From: Rhizobium sp. CSW-27
GTDB lineage: Bacteria; Pseudomonadota; Alphaproteobacteria; Rhizobiales; Rhizobiaceae
Assembly: GCF_018760785.1 (NCBI RefSeq)
Contig: NZ_JAHHZO010000012.1
Span: 1 to 64,000 of the forward strand
DNA: 64,000 bases
Direction of reading: 5' to 3'
Part shown: in pieces, positions 52,767 to 61,738 of the stretch
How the letters are laid out: every line of letters begins with the position of its first letter
Position numbering within the stretch: the stretch's first letter is position 1
Position numbers and translations under genes: made by a program
Notes under the pieces: generated by a model
Told to the model about the DNA's origin: nothing
The model's input: only the letters and a program-made list of their open reading frames with translations
Databases searched by the model: none

Positions 52767-53747
52767 ATGACGACATTGCAGGAAGTGGCAGAGCGGGCGG
52801 GCTGTTCGCTCGCAACGGCCAGCCGGGCGCTGAATGCCTCCGGCTCGGTCAGCCAGACGGCCATGCGGCGCGTGCGCAAGGCGGCGGCCGATCTCGGCTA
52901 CCGCGTGCCGCCGCCCGCGACCCGGCGCGCCGCAGGTCGCCCCGTCGTCGGCGTGCTGATCCCCAGCATCACCAATCCGGTGTTTGCCGCATCCCTCTCC
53001 TCAATCCAGAACCGCATGCTGGTTGCCGGCCACGGCGTGCTGATCGCCCAGTCGAATTACGACCCGGTGCAGGAGGCCGATGCTGTGGCGGCCCTGCTCA
53101 CCGAACGGCCGACGGGCCTGATCCTCACCCTCTGCAATGCCGAGACCAGCCGGGTGCTGAAGCAGCCGCTGCCGCCCACCGTGCTTTTGAACAACCGCCC
53201 GACGACGGGCTTTCCGGCGGCGGTCACGGTGGACAATCGCGAGGCCGGGCGACTGATCACCCGCCATCTCGTTTCGCTCGGCCACCGGCGCATCCTGTTC
53301 ATCTCCGGGGATTTTCGCGCCTCCGACCGGGCGAGGCTGCGCTATGACGGACATCTGGAAGTGCTGCGGCAGGAGGGCCTGCCGGACTTTGCGGCGCTGC
53401 AGATCCCCTTCATCGGCGCGGCCGACCAGCTCGACCTGTCGCCCGCGCTGGCGGAGACCGCACCGACGGCGATCATCGCCTCCAACGACCTGCTCGCCTG
53501 CGGCGTGATCGGCGCGCTGCGCCGCCTCGGCCTCTCGGTGCCCGGCGACATCTCGGTCGCCGGCTTCGACGGCATCGCCATCGGCCAGCTGATGGATCCG
53601 GCGCTCACCACCATCGAGATGCCGGATGCCAGCATGGGCGCGGTGGCCGCCTCGCTGCTGCTCGACATCGCCGACAACGGCGCCGCCCCCCGCCATCTGG
53701 AGGTGGGTTTCTCGCTGAAGACCGGCGGCACGGCACGGCGGATCTGA
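52767..53747 (+). CDS. LacI-family transcriptional regulator
   Basis: The 326-residue regulator has an N-terminal LacI HTH (TTLQEVAERAGCSLATASRA) and hinge region, then a periplasmic-binding-like domain from GRPVVGVLIPSITNPVFAAS. The effector domain has ASNDLLACGVIGALRRLGL and VAGFDGIAIGQLMDP. It is a candidate controller of the importer operon 54262-59342, because sugar-type importers are often next to LacI genes. It is not divergent from that operon and no operator was found. The ATG at 52767 has GAGGA upstream. Confidence 0.9.
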   Translation: MTTLQEVAERAGCSLATASRALNASGSVSQTAMRRVRKAAADLGYRVPPPATRRAAGRPVVGVLIPSITNPVFAASLSSIQNRMLVAGHGVLIAQSNYDPVQEADAVAALLTERPTGLILTLCNAETSRVLKQPLPPTVLLNNRPTTGFPAAVTVDNREAGRLITRHLVSLGHRRILFISGDFRASDRARLRYDGHLEVLRQEGLPDFAALQIPFIGAADQLDLSPALAETAPTAIIASNDLLACGVIGALRRLGLSVPGDISVAGFDGIAIGQLMDPALTTIEMPDASMGAVAASLLLDIADNGAAPRHLEVGFSLKTGGTARRI

Positions 53748-53841
53748 TTGCCACTTCGGCTGACTCGAGAATTTCACTTGAAATCAAAAACTCTCTCCAA
53801 GTAAAAATGATATTATATGCCGCATTTCTTGGGGACGATAC

Positions 53842-54186
53842 ATGGCAACCAGTGTTCAAATGATTCATCCGGCGACCGGTATTCGTAAAAACGGATACTT
53901 CGGATTTAGCTGGACAAGCTTTTTCTTTGGAGGCTTCCCCGCCCTGTTCAGGGGCGATGTCGGCGTCGGGCTAGGAATGATCGTCGTGGGCTTCGTCGCA
54001 GGCGCCTTGGGCGTCGGCCTCGGCTGGTTCATTGTTGGCCTGATCTGGGCCTTCATCTACAATGGCATCTATACCAAAAAACTGATCGAAACCGGTTACC
54101 GCTTTGCCGATACGGAGCATCGCAACCGCGAGGCAATGATGGCCCTCGGGGTGGGCGATCAGGCCCTCTTCACAAAGCCGGCCTGA
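53842..54186 (+). CDS. small HrgC/DUF2628-like membrane protein
   Basis: The 114-residue protein has an N-terminal TSVQMIHPATGIRKNGYFGF, then FSWTSFFFGGFPALFRGD and two hydrophobic helices (about 45-75). A C-terminal soluble segment ends in NREAMMALGVG. This matches small HrgC/DUF2628-type membrane proteins seen in many proteobacteria; their role is unclear. The upstream DNA is AT-rich, as expected of a promoter. A terminator facing the opposite strand lies 15 bases downstream. Confidence 0.75.
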   Translation: MATSVQMIHPATGIRKNGYFGFSWTSFFFGGFPALFRGDVGVGLGMIVVGFVAGALGVGLGWFIVGLIWAFIYNGIYTKKLIETGYRFADTEHRNREAMMALGVGDQALFTKPA

Positions 54187-54200
54187 GGCCGCCACAGCCA

Positions 54201-54231
54201 ACAGAAAACCCGCCGTGCGTTACACGGCGGG
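54201..54231 (-). terminator. intrinsic terminator of the Ugp-like operon
   Basis: CCCGCCGTG and CACGGCGGG form a perfect nine-pair stem with loop CGTTA. On the minus strand it is followed by TTTT, 31 bases after the stop of the binding-protein gene. It may also slow plus-strand transcripts from the small membrane-protein gene. Confidence 0.8.
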
Positions 54232-54261
54232 CTGTGTCGTGATCGGCCTGAAACGCGCGGC

Positions 54262-55530
54262 TTACGTGCGCGGCAACAGACGCTTCACTTCCTTGGCGGC
54301 ATCGTCCAGAGCCTGCTGCGGGGTGGCGGACTGGTCGACGACGCGGGAGATGTTGTCCACGATGGTCTGCGTGACACGCACGCCGTTCGAACCGGGGAAG
54401 GCATACCAGGGGATCATGCGCGGCATCTGGTTGAGGCCGGCGAGGAAGAGCGGGTTTTCCTTGTAGAAGTTGCCGAGATAATCCGGCGACTTGGCGGCCA
54501 GCTCGTTGTTCGGCACGTAGCCGGTGCCGGGAACGACGACGGAGGCGCCATAGGGGCCGGCGGCGAACTTGGCGAACTTCCAGGCGGCGGCCTGCTTGTC
54601 GGCATCATGGGTCAGGATCACGACCGCATTGCCGCCCGTCGGCAGCTTGCCGTTGACCGGGTCGATCAGGGGGATTGCGGCGGTGCGCAGGTCGAACTTG
54701 CCGCCGACATTCTTGATGGTGTTGCGCAGTGCGCCGGTGGTCTGGAAGGCAAAGCCCACCTTGCCGGCCACGAAGGCCTGTTCGCCGGCCGCCTTGGTGA
54801 AGACCGGCATGCCGGCTTCCTTGACCATGCGGTCGATGACGGTCATGGCCTTCAGGCCTTCCGGACCGTTGAAGGCCACCTGGCCCTCGTCCTTGGAGAG
54901 CATGGTGCCGCCGGCGCCGAACAGCAGCGCGGAGAACATCCAGTCATCGCCCTGCCAGCGGAAGTCGATGGAATCGACGCCATTGCCGAGCGCCTTGATC
55001 TTCTTGCCGAGTTCGATGACCTCATCCCAGGTCTTCGGCGGCTGGTCCGGGTTGCCGCCGGCAGCCTTCACCAGATCGGCATTGTAGTACATGATCGGGT
55101 TGGAGGTGGCGAAGGCGAGGCCCACCTGCTTGCCGTTGACCTGGGCGAGCTTCAGGATGGTGTCGGAGAAGCCCTGCTCCGCCATGCTCTGCTTGTCCTT
55201 GGCGATCATCGGGCCGAGATCGACCGGGATGTCGCGCTCGTTGACCATGCGCAGGCGGTTGAGGCCGATGAAGGTCACATCCGGCATTTCGGCCGTGCCG
55301 GCCTGACGCATGATGGTCTGGATGCCTTCCTCGTAGGTGGCCGAGGGATTGGCGAACTGGATCTTGATGTCCGGGTTCTCTTCCATGAACTTCTTCGAGA
55401 TCGTGTCCATCACGTCCTTGAAGAAACCCGGCATCGGGTAATGCACGGTCAGCACCGTGTCTGCCTTTGCCGGCAGGGCAAAGGCCATGGTGACGGCGGC
55501 GGCCGCCAGGATTTTCTTGAAATGCTGCAT
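54262..55530 (-). CDS. UgpB-like extracellular solute-binding protein (family 1)
   Basis: The 422-residue periplasmic protein has a Sec signal (HFKKILAAAAVTMAFALPA, cleaved near AKAD) and a family-1 binding fold. MYYNADLVKAAGGNPDQPPK and TWDEVIELGKKI match the glycerol-3-phosphate/sugar subgroup, and WYAFPGSNGVRV with PQQALDDAAKEV closes the chain. It is the last gene of a five-gene operon led by a phosphoesterase, which suggests a glycerophosphodiester or phosphorylated polyol as ligand. Sugar is possible. Confidence 0.87.
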   Translation of the reverse strand: MQHFKKILAAAAVTMAFALPAKADTVLTVHYPMPGFFKDVMDTISKKFMEENPDIKIQFANPSATYEEGIQTIMRQAGTAEMPDVTFIGLNRLRMVNERDIPVDLGPMIAKDKQSMAEQGFSDTILKLAQVNGKQVGLAFATSNPIMYYNADLVKAAGGNPDQPPKTWDEVIELGKKIKALGNGVDSIDFRWQGDDWMFSALLFGAGGTMLSKDEGQVAFNGPEGLKAMTVIDRMVKEAGMPVFTKAAGEQAFVAGKVGFAFQTTGALRNTIKNVGGKFDLRTAAIPLIDPVNGKLPTGGNAVVILTHDADKQAAAWKFAKFAAGPYGASVVVPGTGYVPNNELAAKSPDYLGNFYKENPLFLAGLNQMPRMIPWYAFPGSNGVRVTQTIVDNISRVVDQSATPQQALDDAAKEVKRLLPRT

Positions 55531-55563
55531 GGCAGGTCTCCAGTGGGATTGATGCGGAACCGG

Positions 55564-56400
55564 TCAGCCCTTCAGACCGGTCATGGTGATGCCCTCGACG
55601 AAGCGTTTCTGGGCCAGCAGGAAAGCGGCGACGAGGGGAAGCGTGATGATGAGGGTGGCGGCCATCAGGGCGCCGTAATCGTCTCCGGCCTCGGCGGCGC
55701 GGAAATAGAGAAGGCCGAGCGGCGGCGTGGCATAGGCCTGGTTCGACACCACGATCAGCGGCCAGTAGAGGTCGTTCCAGTGCGCCACCACCGAGAAGAT
55801 GGCAAAGGCGGTGACCGCCGGCCAGGCATTCGGCACGATGACGCGCGCCACGATGCCAAGCTCCGACATGCCGTCGAGCCGCGCCGCGTGGATCAGGTCG
55901 TCCGGCATGGCCCGGAAGAACTGCAGGAACAGGAAGATGCCGAACACCGAGATCGAGAAGGGGGCCACCAGCGCGACATAGCTGTTGAGAACCGAAAGCC
56001 TGTCGAAGGCGACATAGAGCGGCAGGGCGGTGGCATGGATCGGCACCAGCAGACCCAGCATCACGAGCGCCATCATCAGCTTCGCGGCGGGAAACTTCAG
56101 CTTGGCCAGCGCATAGGCGCAAGGAACTGCGATCACCACCTGGAAGACGAGGATCAGCGCGCAGACGACGACGCCATTCCACAGAAGCTGCGGCATCGAG
56201 ACGCGCGAAAAGGCCTTGGCGAAATTCTCGACGAAATAGAACCGGTCCGGGATCAGCGACAGCGAGGAAGTGAAGATCTCGCTCTGCGCCTTGCCGGAGG
56301 TCGAGACCATGAAGATGTAGGGTGCGAGAAACACCAGCGCACCGAGGATGAGAAGGCCGAGACGGAAGGCGCGGCCGAGCGTGAAGGGAGCAGCGGTCAT
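55564..56400 (-). CDS. carbohydrate/glycerol-phosphate ABC permease (UgpE/MalG family)
   Basis: This 278-residue permease has six helices and the EAA loop as AARLDGMSELGIVARVIVP. The start KAQSEIF and the C-terminal FLLAQKRFVEGITMTGLKG are typical of MalG/UgpE. It pairs with the permease encoded upstream and overlaps it by four bases. The binding-protein gene follows 33 bases later. Confidence 0.9.
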   Translation of the reverse strand: MTAAPFTLGRAFRLGLLILGALVFLAPYIFMVSTSGKAQSEIFTSSLSLIPDRFYFVENFAKAFSRVSMPQLLWNGVVVCALILVFQVVIAVPCAYALAKLKFPAAKLMMALVMLGLLVPIHATALPLYVAFDRLSVLNSYVALVAPFSISVFGIFLFLQFFRAMPDDLIHAARLDGMSELGIVARVIVPNAWPAVTAFAIFSVVAHWNDLYWPLIVVSNQAYATPPLGLLYFRAAEAGDDYGALMAATLIITLPLVAAFLLAQKRFVEGITMTGLKG

Positions 56401-57329
56401 GCGTAATGCACCTCCCGGTCGAGCAGGCGATATTGCAGCACCATCAGCACCACCAGCACGGCGAGGAAAACGACCGTCATGGCCGAGGCATAGCCGACGC
56501 GCAGATAGACGAAGCCTTCCTGGTAGATGGTGAAGAGCAGCACTTCGGAAGCCTTGTTCGGGCCGCCTTCGGTCAGCGTCTTCACCGTTTCGAACACTTT
56601 GACCGCATTGATGATGCTGATGGTGATGACGAAGAGCGTGGTCGGCCCCAGCATCGGCCAGGTGACGAGAAGGAAGCGGTCGAGCGCGGATTTCGCGCCG
56701 TCCACTTCGGCTGCCGCATAGAGGTCGCGCGGAATGGCGGTGAGGCCGGCGAGAAACAGCACCATGTTGAAGCCGGCGCTCTGCCAGATGCCGATGATGG
56801 CGAGGCTGTAGAGCACCATGTCGGAGGCGCCGAGCCAGTTCGGCCCGGCAAGCCCGATCATGCGCAGCCCCGCATTGATCGGCCCGATGGAGGGGTGGAA
56901 CAGGTACTGCCAGACGGTAGCCATGGCCACCAGCAGCGAGGCGACCGGCAGGAAATAGGCGGTGCGGAAGAAGGAGCGGCCGATCTTCTCGCTTTCGATC
57001 AGAAGCGCCAGTCCGAGCCCGAGCAGCAGCGAGACGGGGGCGACGATCGCCGTATAGAGCGCCGTGTTCGACAGCGATTTCAGAAAGGTGCGGTCGGAAA
57101 ACAGTTCCGCATAGTTCTCGAAACCGACGAAGCGGAAGCTGCCATAGCCGAGTTCGAAATCGGTGAAGCCGAGGAAGACGACGGCGGCAAGCGGCGCGAC
57201 GATGAAGGCGAGGATCAGGATCACCGCCGGTGCGACGAGCAGCCAGGCGGTGCGCGACTGGCGGCGTGCCTGTACGTCGATCATCGGGGCCGGAGCGGAC
57301 AGCGAGGCTGTCGCGGCAAGACTAGCCAT
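56397..57329 (-). CDS. carbohydrate/glycerol-phosphate ABC permease (UgpA/MalF family)
   Basis: This 310-residue permease has six helices and the family segments TAWLLVAPAVILILAFIVAP and FIGLTDFELG-like FLGFTDFELGYGSFRFVGFE. The EAA loop is AAAEVDGAKSALDRFLLVTW. The ATG at 57329 has GGGAG upstream and overlaps the ATPase stop by eight bases; a much longer open frame upstream is a shadow of the ATPase gene. It forms the channel with the UgpE-like subunit. Confidence 0.9.
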   Translation of the reverse strand: MASLAATASLSAPAPMIDVQARRQSRTAWLLVAPAVILILAFIVAPLAAVVFLGFTDFELGYGSFRFVGFENYAELFSDRTFLKSLSNTALYTAIVAPVSLLLGLGLALLIESEKIGRSFFRTAYFLPVASLLVAMATVWQYLFHPSIGPINAGLRMIGLAGPNWLGASDMVLYSLAIIGIWQSAGFNMVLFLAGLTAIPRDLYAAAEVDGAKSALDRFLLVTWPMLGPTTLFVITISIINAVKVFETVKTLTEGGPNKASEVLLFTIYQEGFVYLRVGYASAMTVVFLAVLVVLMVLQYRLLDREVHYA

Positions 57330-58497
57330 GGACGCTCTCCCGCACGGTCTCGGACGCCAGTTCCGCCTCCAGCCGTTCGCCGGTCGCGGCAAATACCAGC
57401 ATGCGCTCCGGCTCGGGCAGCACGGCGACCGGCATGCCGGTCGAGATGCGCTGCGCTTCGGCGGGCGAAAGCTTGGCGAGCATCCCCTCGCCCATGCCGT
57501 CGAGCCGCACCGAGACGATGACTTCCGAGCCCAAGAATTCCAGCCGTTCCGCCTGTCCCGGCAGACCCATAGCCGGTCCGGAGGCTGCGCGCGGCACCAC
57601 GCCCACATGCTCCGGGCGGATGGCGAGCGTGACCGTAGAGCCGGGCGCGAGCGCCTCTCGCGGCTGGAGCGTGACGGGACCGAAGGCGATCCGGCCATCG
57701 GCGCCCACCCGGCTTTCAACGCTGTTGATGCGCGGCTGGCCGAGGAACCGCGCCACCTCGATATGGCGCGGATCCTCGTAGATGGCCTCGGGCGAAGCGA
57801 GCTGAAGAAGGTTGCCGCCGATCATCACGGCAACCCGGTCCGCCATCGACAGCGCTTCGGCCTGGTCATGCGTCACGTAAAGGGTGGGAACGCCGGCGCG
57901 GCGATGCAGATCGACAATCTCGCCGCGGGCATGGACGCGCAGGTTGGCGTCGAGGTTGGAGAGCGGCTCGTCCATCAGGAACAGGCTCGGACGGCGCACC
58001 ATGGCGCGGGCGAGCGCCACGCGCTGCCGCTGGCCGCCGGACATCTGGCCGGGCTTGCGGTCGAGCAGGTGCTCGATCTTGAGCGCACGGGCCATCTCGG
58101 CCACCTGGCCCTGGATGGTCTTGCGGATCTCCTTCTGGCCCGGCGCCAGCGCGCCGAGAAGCGGCGTGCGTCCAAGCCGCGACAACTGGCGCATGGCCAG
58201 CGGCACCGCGATATTCTGCCCCGCCGTCAGATGCGGATAAAGCGCATAGGACTGGAAGACCATCGCCACATTGCGCTCGGCGGCAGGCAGCACGGTCAGT
58301 TCGCGTCCGCCCGCCTTCACCGAACCGGTGGTCGCCTGTTCGAGACCGGCGACGATGCGGAGCAGCGTGCTCTTGCCGCAGCCGGAGGGGCCGACCAGCG
58401 CGATGAATTCGCCGGCTTCCGCCTGAAGCGTGATGCCCTTCAGGATGGCGTTGTCGCCAAAGGATTTCGTGATGTTTTCCAGATGCAGCGCGCTCAT
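57322..58497 (-). CDS. ABC ATPase, UgpC/MalK family
   Basis: The 391-residue ATPase has Walker [10 protein letters not shown] and the Q-loop in [12 protein letters not shown]. It also has signature [10 protein letters not shown], Walker [13 protein letters not shown] and a C-terminal OB-fold regulatory domain (about 240-391) typical of MalK/UgpC. A 15-20-residue insert ([20 protein letters not shown]) enlarges the helical subdomain relative to E. coli MalK. It overlaps the phosphoesterase gene by four bases (ATGA). Confidence 0.92.
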   Translation of the reverse strand: MSALHLENITKSFGDNAILKGITLQAEAGEFIALVGPSGCGKSTLLRIVAGLEQATTGSVKAGGRELTVLPAAERNVAMVFQSYALYPHLTAGQNIAVPLAMRQLSRLGRTPLLGALAPGQKEIRKTIQGQVAEMARALKIEHLLDRKPGQMSGGQRQRVALARAMVRRPSLFLMDEPLSNLDANLRVHARGEIVDLHRRAGVPTLYVTHDQAEALSMADRVAVMIGGNLLQLASPEAIYEDPRHIEVARFLGQPRINSVESRVGADGRIAFGPVTLQPREALAPGSTVTLAIRPEHVGVVPRAASGPAMGLPGQAERLEFLGSEVIVSVRLDGMGEGMLAKLSPAEAQRISTGMPVAVLPEPERMLVFAATGERLEAELASETVRESVHG

Positions 58498-59342
58498 TCG
58501 GCCGCCTCCCCCGATGTTCCAGCGTCAGGCACCGCCGGCTTGGGATAGACCTCGTCGATCACGTCGTCGATGACATGCGCCACCATGCCCGGCACGGCGA
58601 CGATCTCGCTCGACACGCTGGCGGCATCGAAGGTGTGGATGACGGCGCCGATCAGCCGCTCGCCCGGCATTTCGCGCTCCAGCGTATCGATGATGAAGGC
58701 GGCGGAGGGACCCCAGACGAAGCGGGTATTGTTCCACTCGCCCGCCCAGGCCCAGTGCAGATGGCCGGAACCGACGAGGCCGACATCGTGGCGGCTCATC
58801 AGGTCGTAAAGGCGGGCACGGGGTGCAGGCCGCACGCTCCAGTAACCGGTATCGCCCTCATGCGGCTCATCGACGAACAGCGGCTTGTGCGTGAAAAGCG
58901 CGATCCGGCGTGCGCCGGCCTCCGCCATGGCCTCGGCCAGCCAGTCGAGCTGCGCCTCCTCCGTCGCATCGCCCATGCCGAGCAGCAGCGAATTGAAGCC
59001 GATCAGCCGCCAGCCCTCGATATCGTGGATGAAGCGATCGGCGCCGACGAGGCCGTTCCAGCGGTCCAGCCGCTCGCGATTGACCGGCTGGTGCGAGCCC
59101 GGCAGATGGCCGACATCGTGATTGCCGGGCACGATCAGCATCGGCGCGGAGGCCTGGCGCATCAGGTCGAGGCAAAAGGCGATATCGTCCGCTTTGTCGG
59201 CACCGTCGACGGTCAGGTCGCCGGTGTGGATGATGAGGTCCGGCTTTTCGGCCTCCAGCCAGTCCAGCAGGGGCGCCCAGTTGCCGTTGAAATGCGTCTT
59301 CGACGGGCTGAAATGGGTATCGGTAATCTGGATGACCTTCAC
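58494..59342 (-). CDS. calcineurin-like metallophosphoesterase heading the importer operon
   Basis: The 282-residue enzyme has the two-metal phosphoesterase motifs ITDTHFSP, HTGDLTVDG, GNHDVGHLPG, TLHKPLF-like FTHKPLFVDEP and VGSGHLHWAW. It resembles CpdA/GpdQ-type phosphodiesterases. No signal peptide is present, so it acts in the cytoplasm, presumably on the solute brought in by the transporter genes that follow. A GTG at 59342, eight bases after GGAG, is preferred to the GTG at 59348, which lies too close to that site. Confidence 0.87.
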   Translation of the reverse strand: MKVIQITDTHFSPSKTHFNGNWAPLLDWLEAEKPDLIIHTGDLTVDGADKADDIAFCLDLMRQASAPMLIVPGNHDVGHLPGSHQPVNRERLDRWNGLVGADRFIHDIEGWRLIGFNSLLLGMGDATEEAQLDWLAEAMAEAGARRIALFTHKPLFVDEPHEGDTGYWSVRPAPRARLYDLMSRHDVGLVGSGHLHWAWAGEWNNTRFVWGPSAAFIIDTLEREMPGERLIGAVIHTFDAASVSSEIVAVPGMVAHVIDDVIDEVYPKPAVPDAGTSGEAAE

Positions 59343-59480
59343 GTGCACAACTCCGATGCGGGGGCGCCGGGCTTACCGCCCGGCTCTTCATCGGCAGAGG
59401 TCATAGTGGCCGCTGTTGTCAGCCGCGTAACAGGCCTTTCCGTCCTGTTTCCATTTTTGTCATCTGGGCGTCATGGTTTG

Positions 59481-59505
59481 CCACCGGAGCGCGAGGCTCC
59501 GGTGG
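59481..59505 (-). terminator. strong hairpin after bioB
   Basis: CCACCGGAGC and GCTCCGGTGG make a perfect ten-pair stem with loop GCGAG, 12 bases after the bioB stop. No T-run follows on the minus strand, so it may stabilise the 3' end or need Rho rather than act alone. Confidence 0.55.
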
Positions 59506-59516
59506 CCCCTCGATTT

Positions 59517-60641
59517 TCAGGGGGAAATACCGGCAGTCGCAAAACGCATGCCGAGCCGCTGCATCAGGTCCGCATCGCGGGCCCGTTCCGGATTGCCCGT
59601 GGTCAGCAGCACATCGCCGGTAAAGATCGAATTGGCGCCGGCAAGGAAGGCAAGCGCCTGCAGTTCGTCGCTCATCGCGTGGCGGCCGGCCGAAAGCCGC
59701 ACGACGCTCGCCGGCATCAGGATCCGGGCAAGCGCCACCAGCCGCACGAAGGCGATCGGCTCGACGGGTTTCGCCTTGTCCATCACCGGCGTGCCGGCAA
59801 TCTCGTTCCACATGTTGAGCGGCACGCTTTCCGGATGCGGATCAAGCCCGGCAAGGATCACCAGCATGGCGATGCGATCCTCCACCGTCTCGCCCATGCC
59901 GACAATTCCGCCGGTGCAGAGCTTGATGCCGCCGCGCCGAACCTCTGCCAGCGTCTCCAGCCGATCGTCCATCGTGCGGGTGGTGACGATCTGCGAATAG
60001 AAGTCGCGCGAAGTATCGATATTATGGTTGTAGTAGTCGAGGCCCGCCTCCCCCAGCCGCGCCACCTGCCCGGGGCTCAGCATGCCGAGCGTGACGCAGG
60101 TTTCGAGGCCGAGATCGCGCACGCCCTCGATCATGGCGCAGACGCTGTCGAGATCGCGATCCTTCGGCGAGCGCCAGGCAGCGCCCATGCAGAAGCGGGT
60201 GGCGCCGGCCGCCTTGGCGCGGCGGGCCTCCTCAAGAACCCGCTGCACCGCCATCAGCTTCGTCGCCTTCACGCCCGTCTTGTGATGCGCGCTCTGCGAA
60301 CAGTAGCCGCAATCCTCCGGGCAGCCGCCGGTCTTGATGGAGAGCAGCGTGGCGGTTTCGATCACCGTCGGGTCGAAATGGGCGCGATGGATGGTCTGGG
60401 CGCGAAACAGCAGCTCCGGAAACGGCAGGTCATAAAGGGCGCGGGCCTCCGCCTCGCTCCAGTCGAAGCGCAGGCCGTGCTGTGGGGCGTGCTGCCGATC
60501 ACAGGGCGCAGCGGTGCCGGATGCGGCCCCGGCCGCCGCGTGGGCCGACATCGGGGCGGCGGCGGTCGCAGCCTCCGTCCCGGCCAGCGGCGGGGTGGTC
60601 CGGCGAAGCGCCGGACCGGTTGCCATGGACGCCGCGCTCAT
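59517..60641 (-). CDS. bioB: biotin synthase BioB
   Basis: The 374-residue radical SAM enzyme inserts sulfur into dethiobiotin. The SAM cluster motif CxxxCxxC is [19 protein letters not shown] (about residues 97-115). [13 protein letters not shown] and [12 protein letters not shown] are family signatures, and the [2Fe-2S] ligand region includes RLSAGRHAM. The N-terminus has about 55 extra Ala/Thr-rich residues compared with usual BioB, so a later start is possible. The start ATG overlaps the bioY stop (ATGA). Other biotin genes are not in the window. Confidence 0.95.
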   Translation of the reverse strand: MSAASMATGPALRRTTPPLAGTEAATAAAPMSAHAAAGAASGTAAPCDRQHAPQHGLRFDWSEAEARALYDLPFPELLFRAQTIHRAHFDPTVIETATLLSIKTGGCPEDCGYCSQSAHHKTGVKATKLMAVQRVLEEARRAKAAGATRFCMGAAWRSPKDRDLDSVCAMIEGVRDLGLETCVTLGMLSPGQVARLGEAGLDYYNHNIDTSRDFYSQIVTTRTMDDRLETLAEVRRGGIKLCTGGIVGMGETVEDRIAMLVILAGLDPHPESVPLNMWNEIAGTPVMDKAKPVEPIAFVRLVALARILMPASVVRLSAGRHAMSDELQALAFLAGANSIFTGDVLLTTGNPERARDADLMQRLGMRFATAGISP

Positions 60642-61198
60642 CGGCTCGCCGTCCCGCCGAGCCGATGCCAGGGCAGCGTCGCCCCTGCCGCCACCAGCGC
60701 CACCTTCACCAGATCGGCCGGCAGGAAGGGGAAGAGACCGGCGGACAGCACCTGACCGGCGGGCACGAACTGCGCCAGCCAGGCAAGGCCGAGCGCATAG
60801 ATGACGGCAAGGCCGGAGAGCATCGCGCCGATGCGGCCGAGCGTGCCACGCCCTTGCGCCAGCCAGGCGGTCAAGCCGGCGCCGAGCAGATAGCCGGCCA
60901 GATAGCCGCCCGTCGGCCCCATCATGTAGGCGATGCCGATGCCGCGCTCCGGCGTGCCGGAAAACACCGGCAATCCCGCCGCCCCGGCCGCCAGATAGGC
61001 GGCAAGCGTCGCCATTGCCAGCCGTGGCCCGGCGGCCACCGCAATCGCCATCACCGCCAGCGTGTGGAGCGTCATCGGCACCGGCCAGAACGGAATCTGC
61101 AGCTTGGCCGCCAGCGTGATCAGCGCGGCACCGGCCACGGCAAGCGCGGCCTGACGAGACAGGGTGCGCCAGTACGGCGCGGGAGTGGATTGCAACAT
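60638..61198 (-). CDS. bioY: biotin transporter substrate-specificity protein BioY
   Basis: The 186-residue S-component of an ECF-type biotin importer has six helices. BioY signatures are [33 protein letters not shown] and [18 protein letters not shown], plus [15 protein letters not shown] at the end. It can work alone or with BioMN; those are not seen here. It heads a bioY-bioB operon preceded by two TTATAGATAA boxes, so uptake and the last synthetic step are co-regulated. Confidence 0.95.
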   Translation of the reverse strand: MLQSTPAPYWRTLSRQAALAVAGAALITLAAKLQIPFWPVPMTLHTLAVMAIAVAAGPRLAMATLAAYLAAGAAGLPVFSGTPERGIGIAYMMGPTGGYLAGYLLGAGLTAWLAQGRGTLGRIGAMLSGLAVIYALGLAWLAQFVPAGQVLSAGLFPFLPADLVKVALVAAGATLPWHRLGGTASR

Positions 61199-61213
61199 GG
61201 GTCACCTCGTAAA

Positions 61214-61223
61214 TTATAGATAA
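61214..61223. promoter_or_regulatory. BioR-type operator, proximal to bioY
   Basis: TTATAGATAA matches the published alphaproteobacterial BioR consensus TTATMKATAA. It sits 16 bases before the bioY start, where bound repressor would block transcription or initiation. Confidence 0.8.
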
Positions 61224-61276
61224 TTCTGCAGTGCAGGGCGAGGATTCCAGATGTGAGGGAGAGTCGCAAGGACATT

Positions 61277-61286
61277 TTATAGATAA
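61277..61286. promoter_or_regulatory. BioR-type operator, distal copy
   Basis: A second exact TTATAGATAA lies 63 bases from the first, centre to centre, that is about six helical turns. That spacing would suit cooperative or looped binding upstream of bioY. Confidence 0.75.
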
Positions 61287-61443
61287 TTTCAGAAATCAGA
61301 CAAAGTACGGGAAGACGGCGGCGGGAGGCAGGCCTGCGCACGTGCCGGGCGGATGTGCGGCGAGCAGGAAATTTGGGTGAGAGATGATGGCGGCGGCGGG
61401 AGAGCGCGCTGGAAAGGATAACGGCCCGCTCGGTGGGTGCATC

Positions 61444-61488
61444 CCCCTCATCCGCCCTTCGGGCACCTTCTCCCCGAGGGGAGAAGGG
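61444..61488 (+). repeat. RIME-like palindromic repeat, left copy
   Basis: CCCCTCATCCGCCC then CGGGCACC leads into the internal palindrome CTTCTCCCCGAGGGGAGAAG. The whole unit recurs inverted at 61598-61645, about 110 bases away. Such elements are common intergenic repeats in Rhizobiaceae. Confidence 0.7.
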
Positions 61489-61597
61489 AGGGAGGATACC
61501 GCTCGCTACATTCCCTTAAGCGCTTCTTTTTCAACAGTATTGTATGGTGACAGCCATTCGAACCGCTGTGACTCCAGGGTGGCAAGGCCGCCACACA

Positions 61598-61645
61598 TCC
61601 CTTCTCCCCTACGGGGAGAAGGTGCCGGCAGGCGGATGAGGGGGC
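61598..61645 (-). repeat. RIME-like palindromic repeat, right inverted copy
   Basis: The inverted copy of the left unit: TCCCTTCTCCCCTACGGGGA, then GAAGGTGCCGGCAGGCGGAT. About 40 of 46 positions pair with the left copy. The enclosed 109 bases are AT-richer and hold no gene. Confidence 0.7.
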
Positions 61646-61724
61646 GGCACCCGAAACCGATCAGGACTGCCGGAGCCAAACCTGCAGGCAGCACGACCAA
61701 GGCTCACCTCTACCAAATCCAAAA

Positions 61725-61734
61725 TTATCTATAA
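61725..61734. promoter_or_regulatory. BioR-type operator next to the GntR gene end
   Basis: TTATCTATAA, the reverse complement of the two bioY boxes, lies four bases beyond the stop codon of the GntR-type gene. It is far (over 500 bases) from bioY. It could bind the same repressor, or mark an older promoter displaced by the repeat insertion. Confidence 0.65.
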
Positions 61735-61738
61735 AATC

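Noticed and set aside
61384..61734. Plus-strand ORF across the RIME-like repeats
   Set aside because: Its translation is made of the palindromic repeats and the spacer between them; no family or ribosome support.
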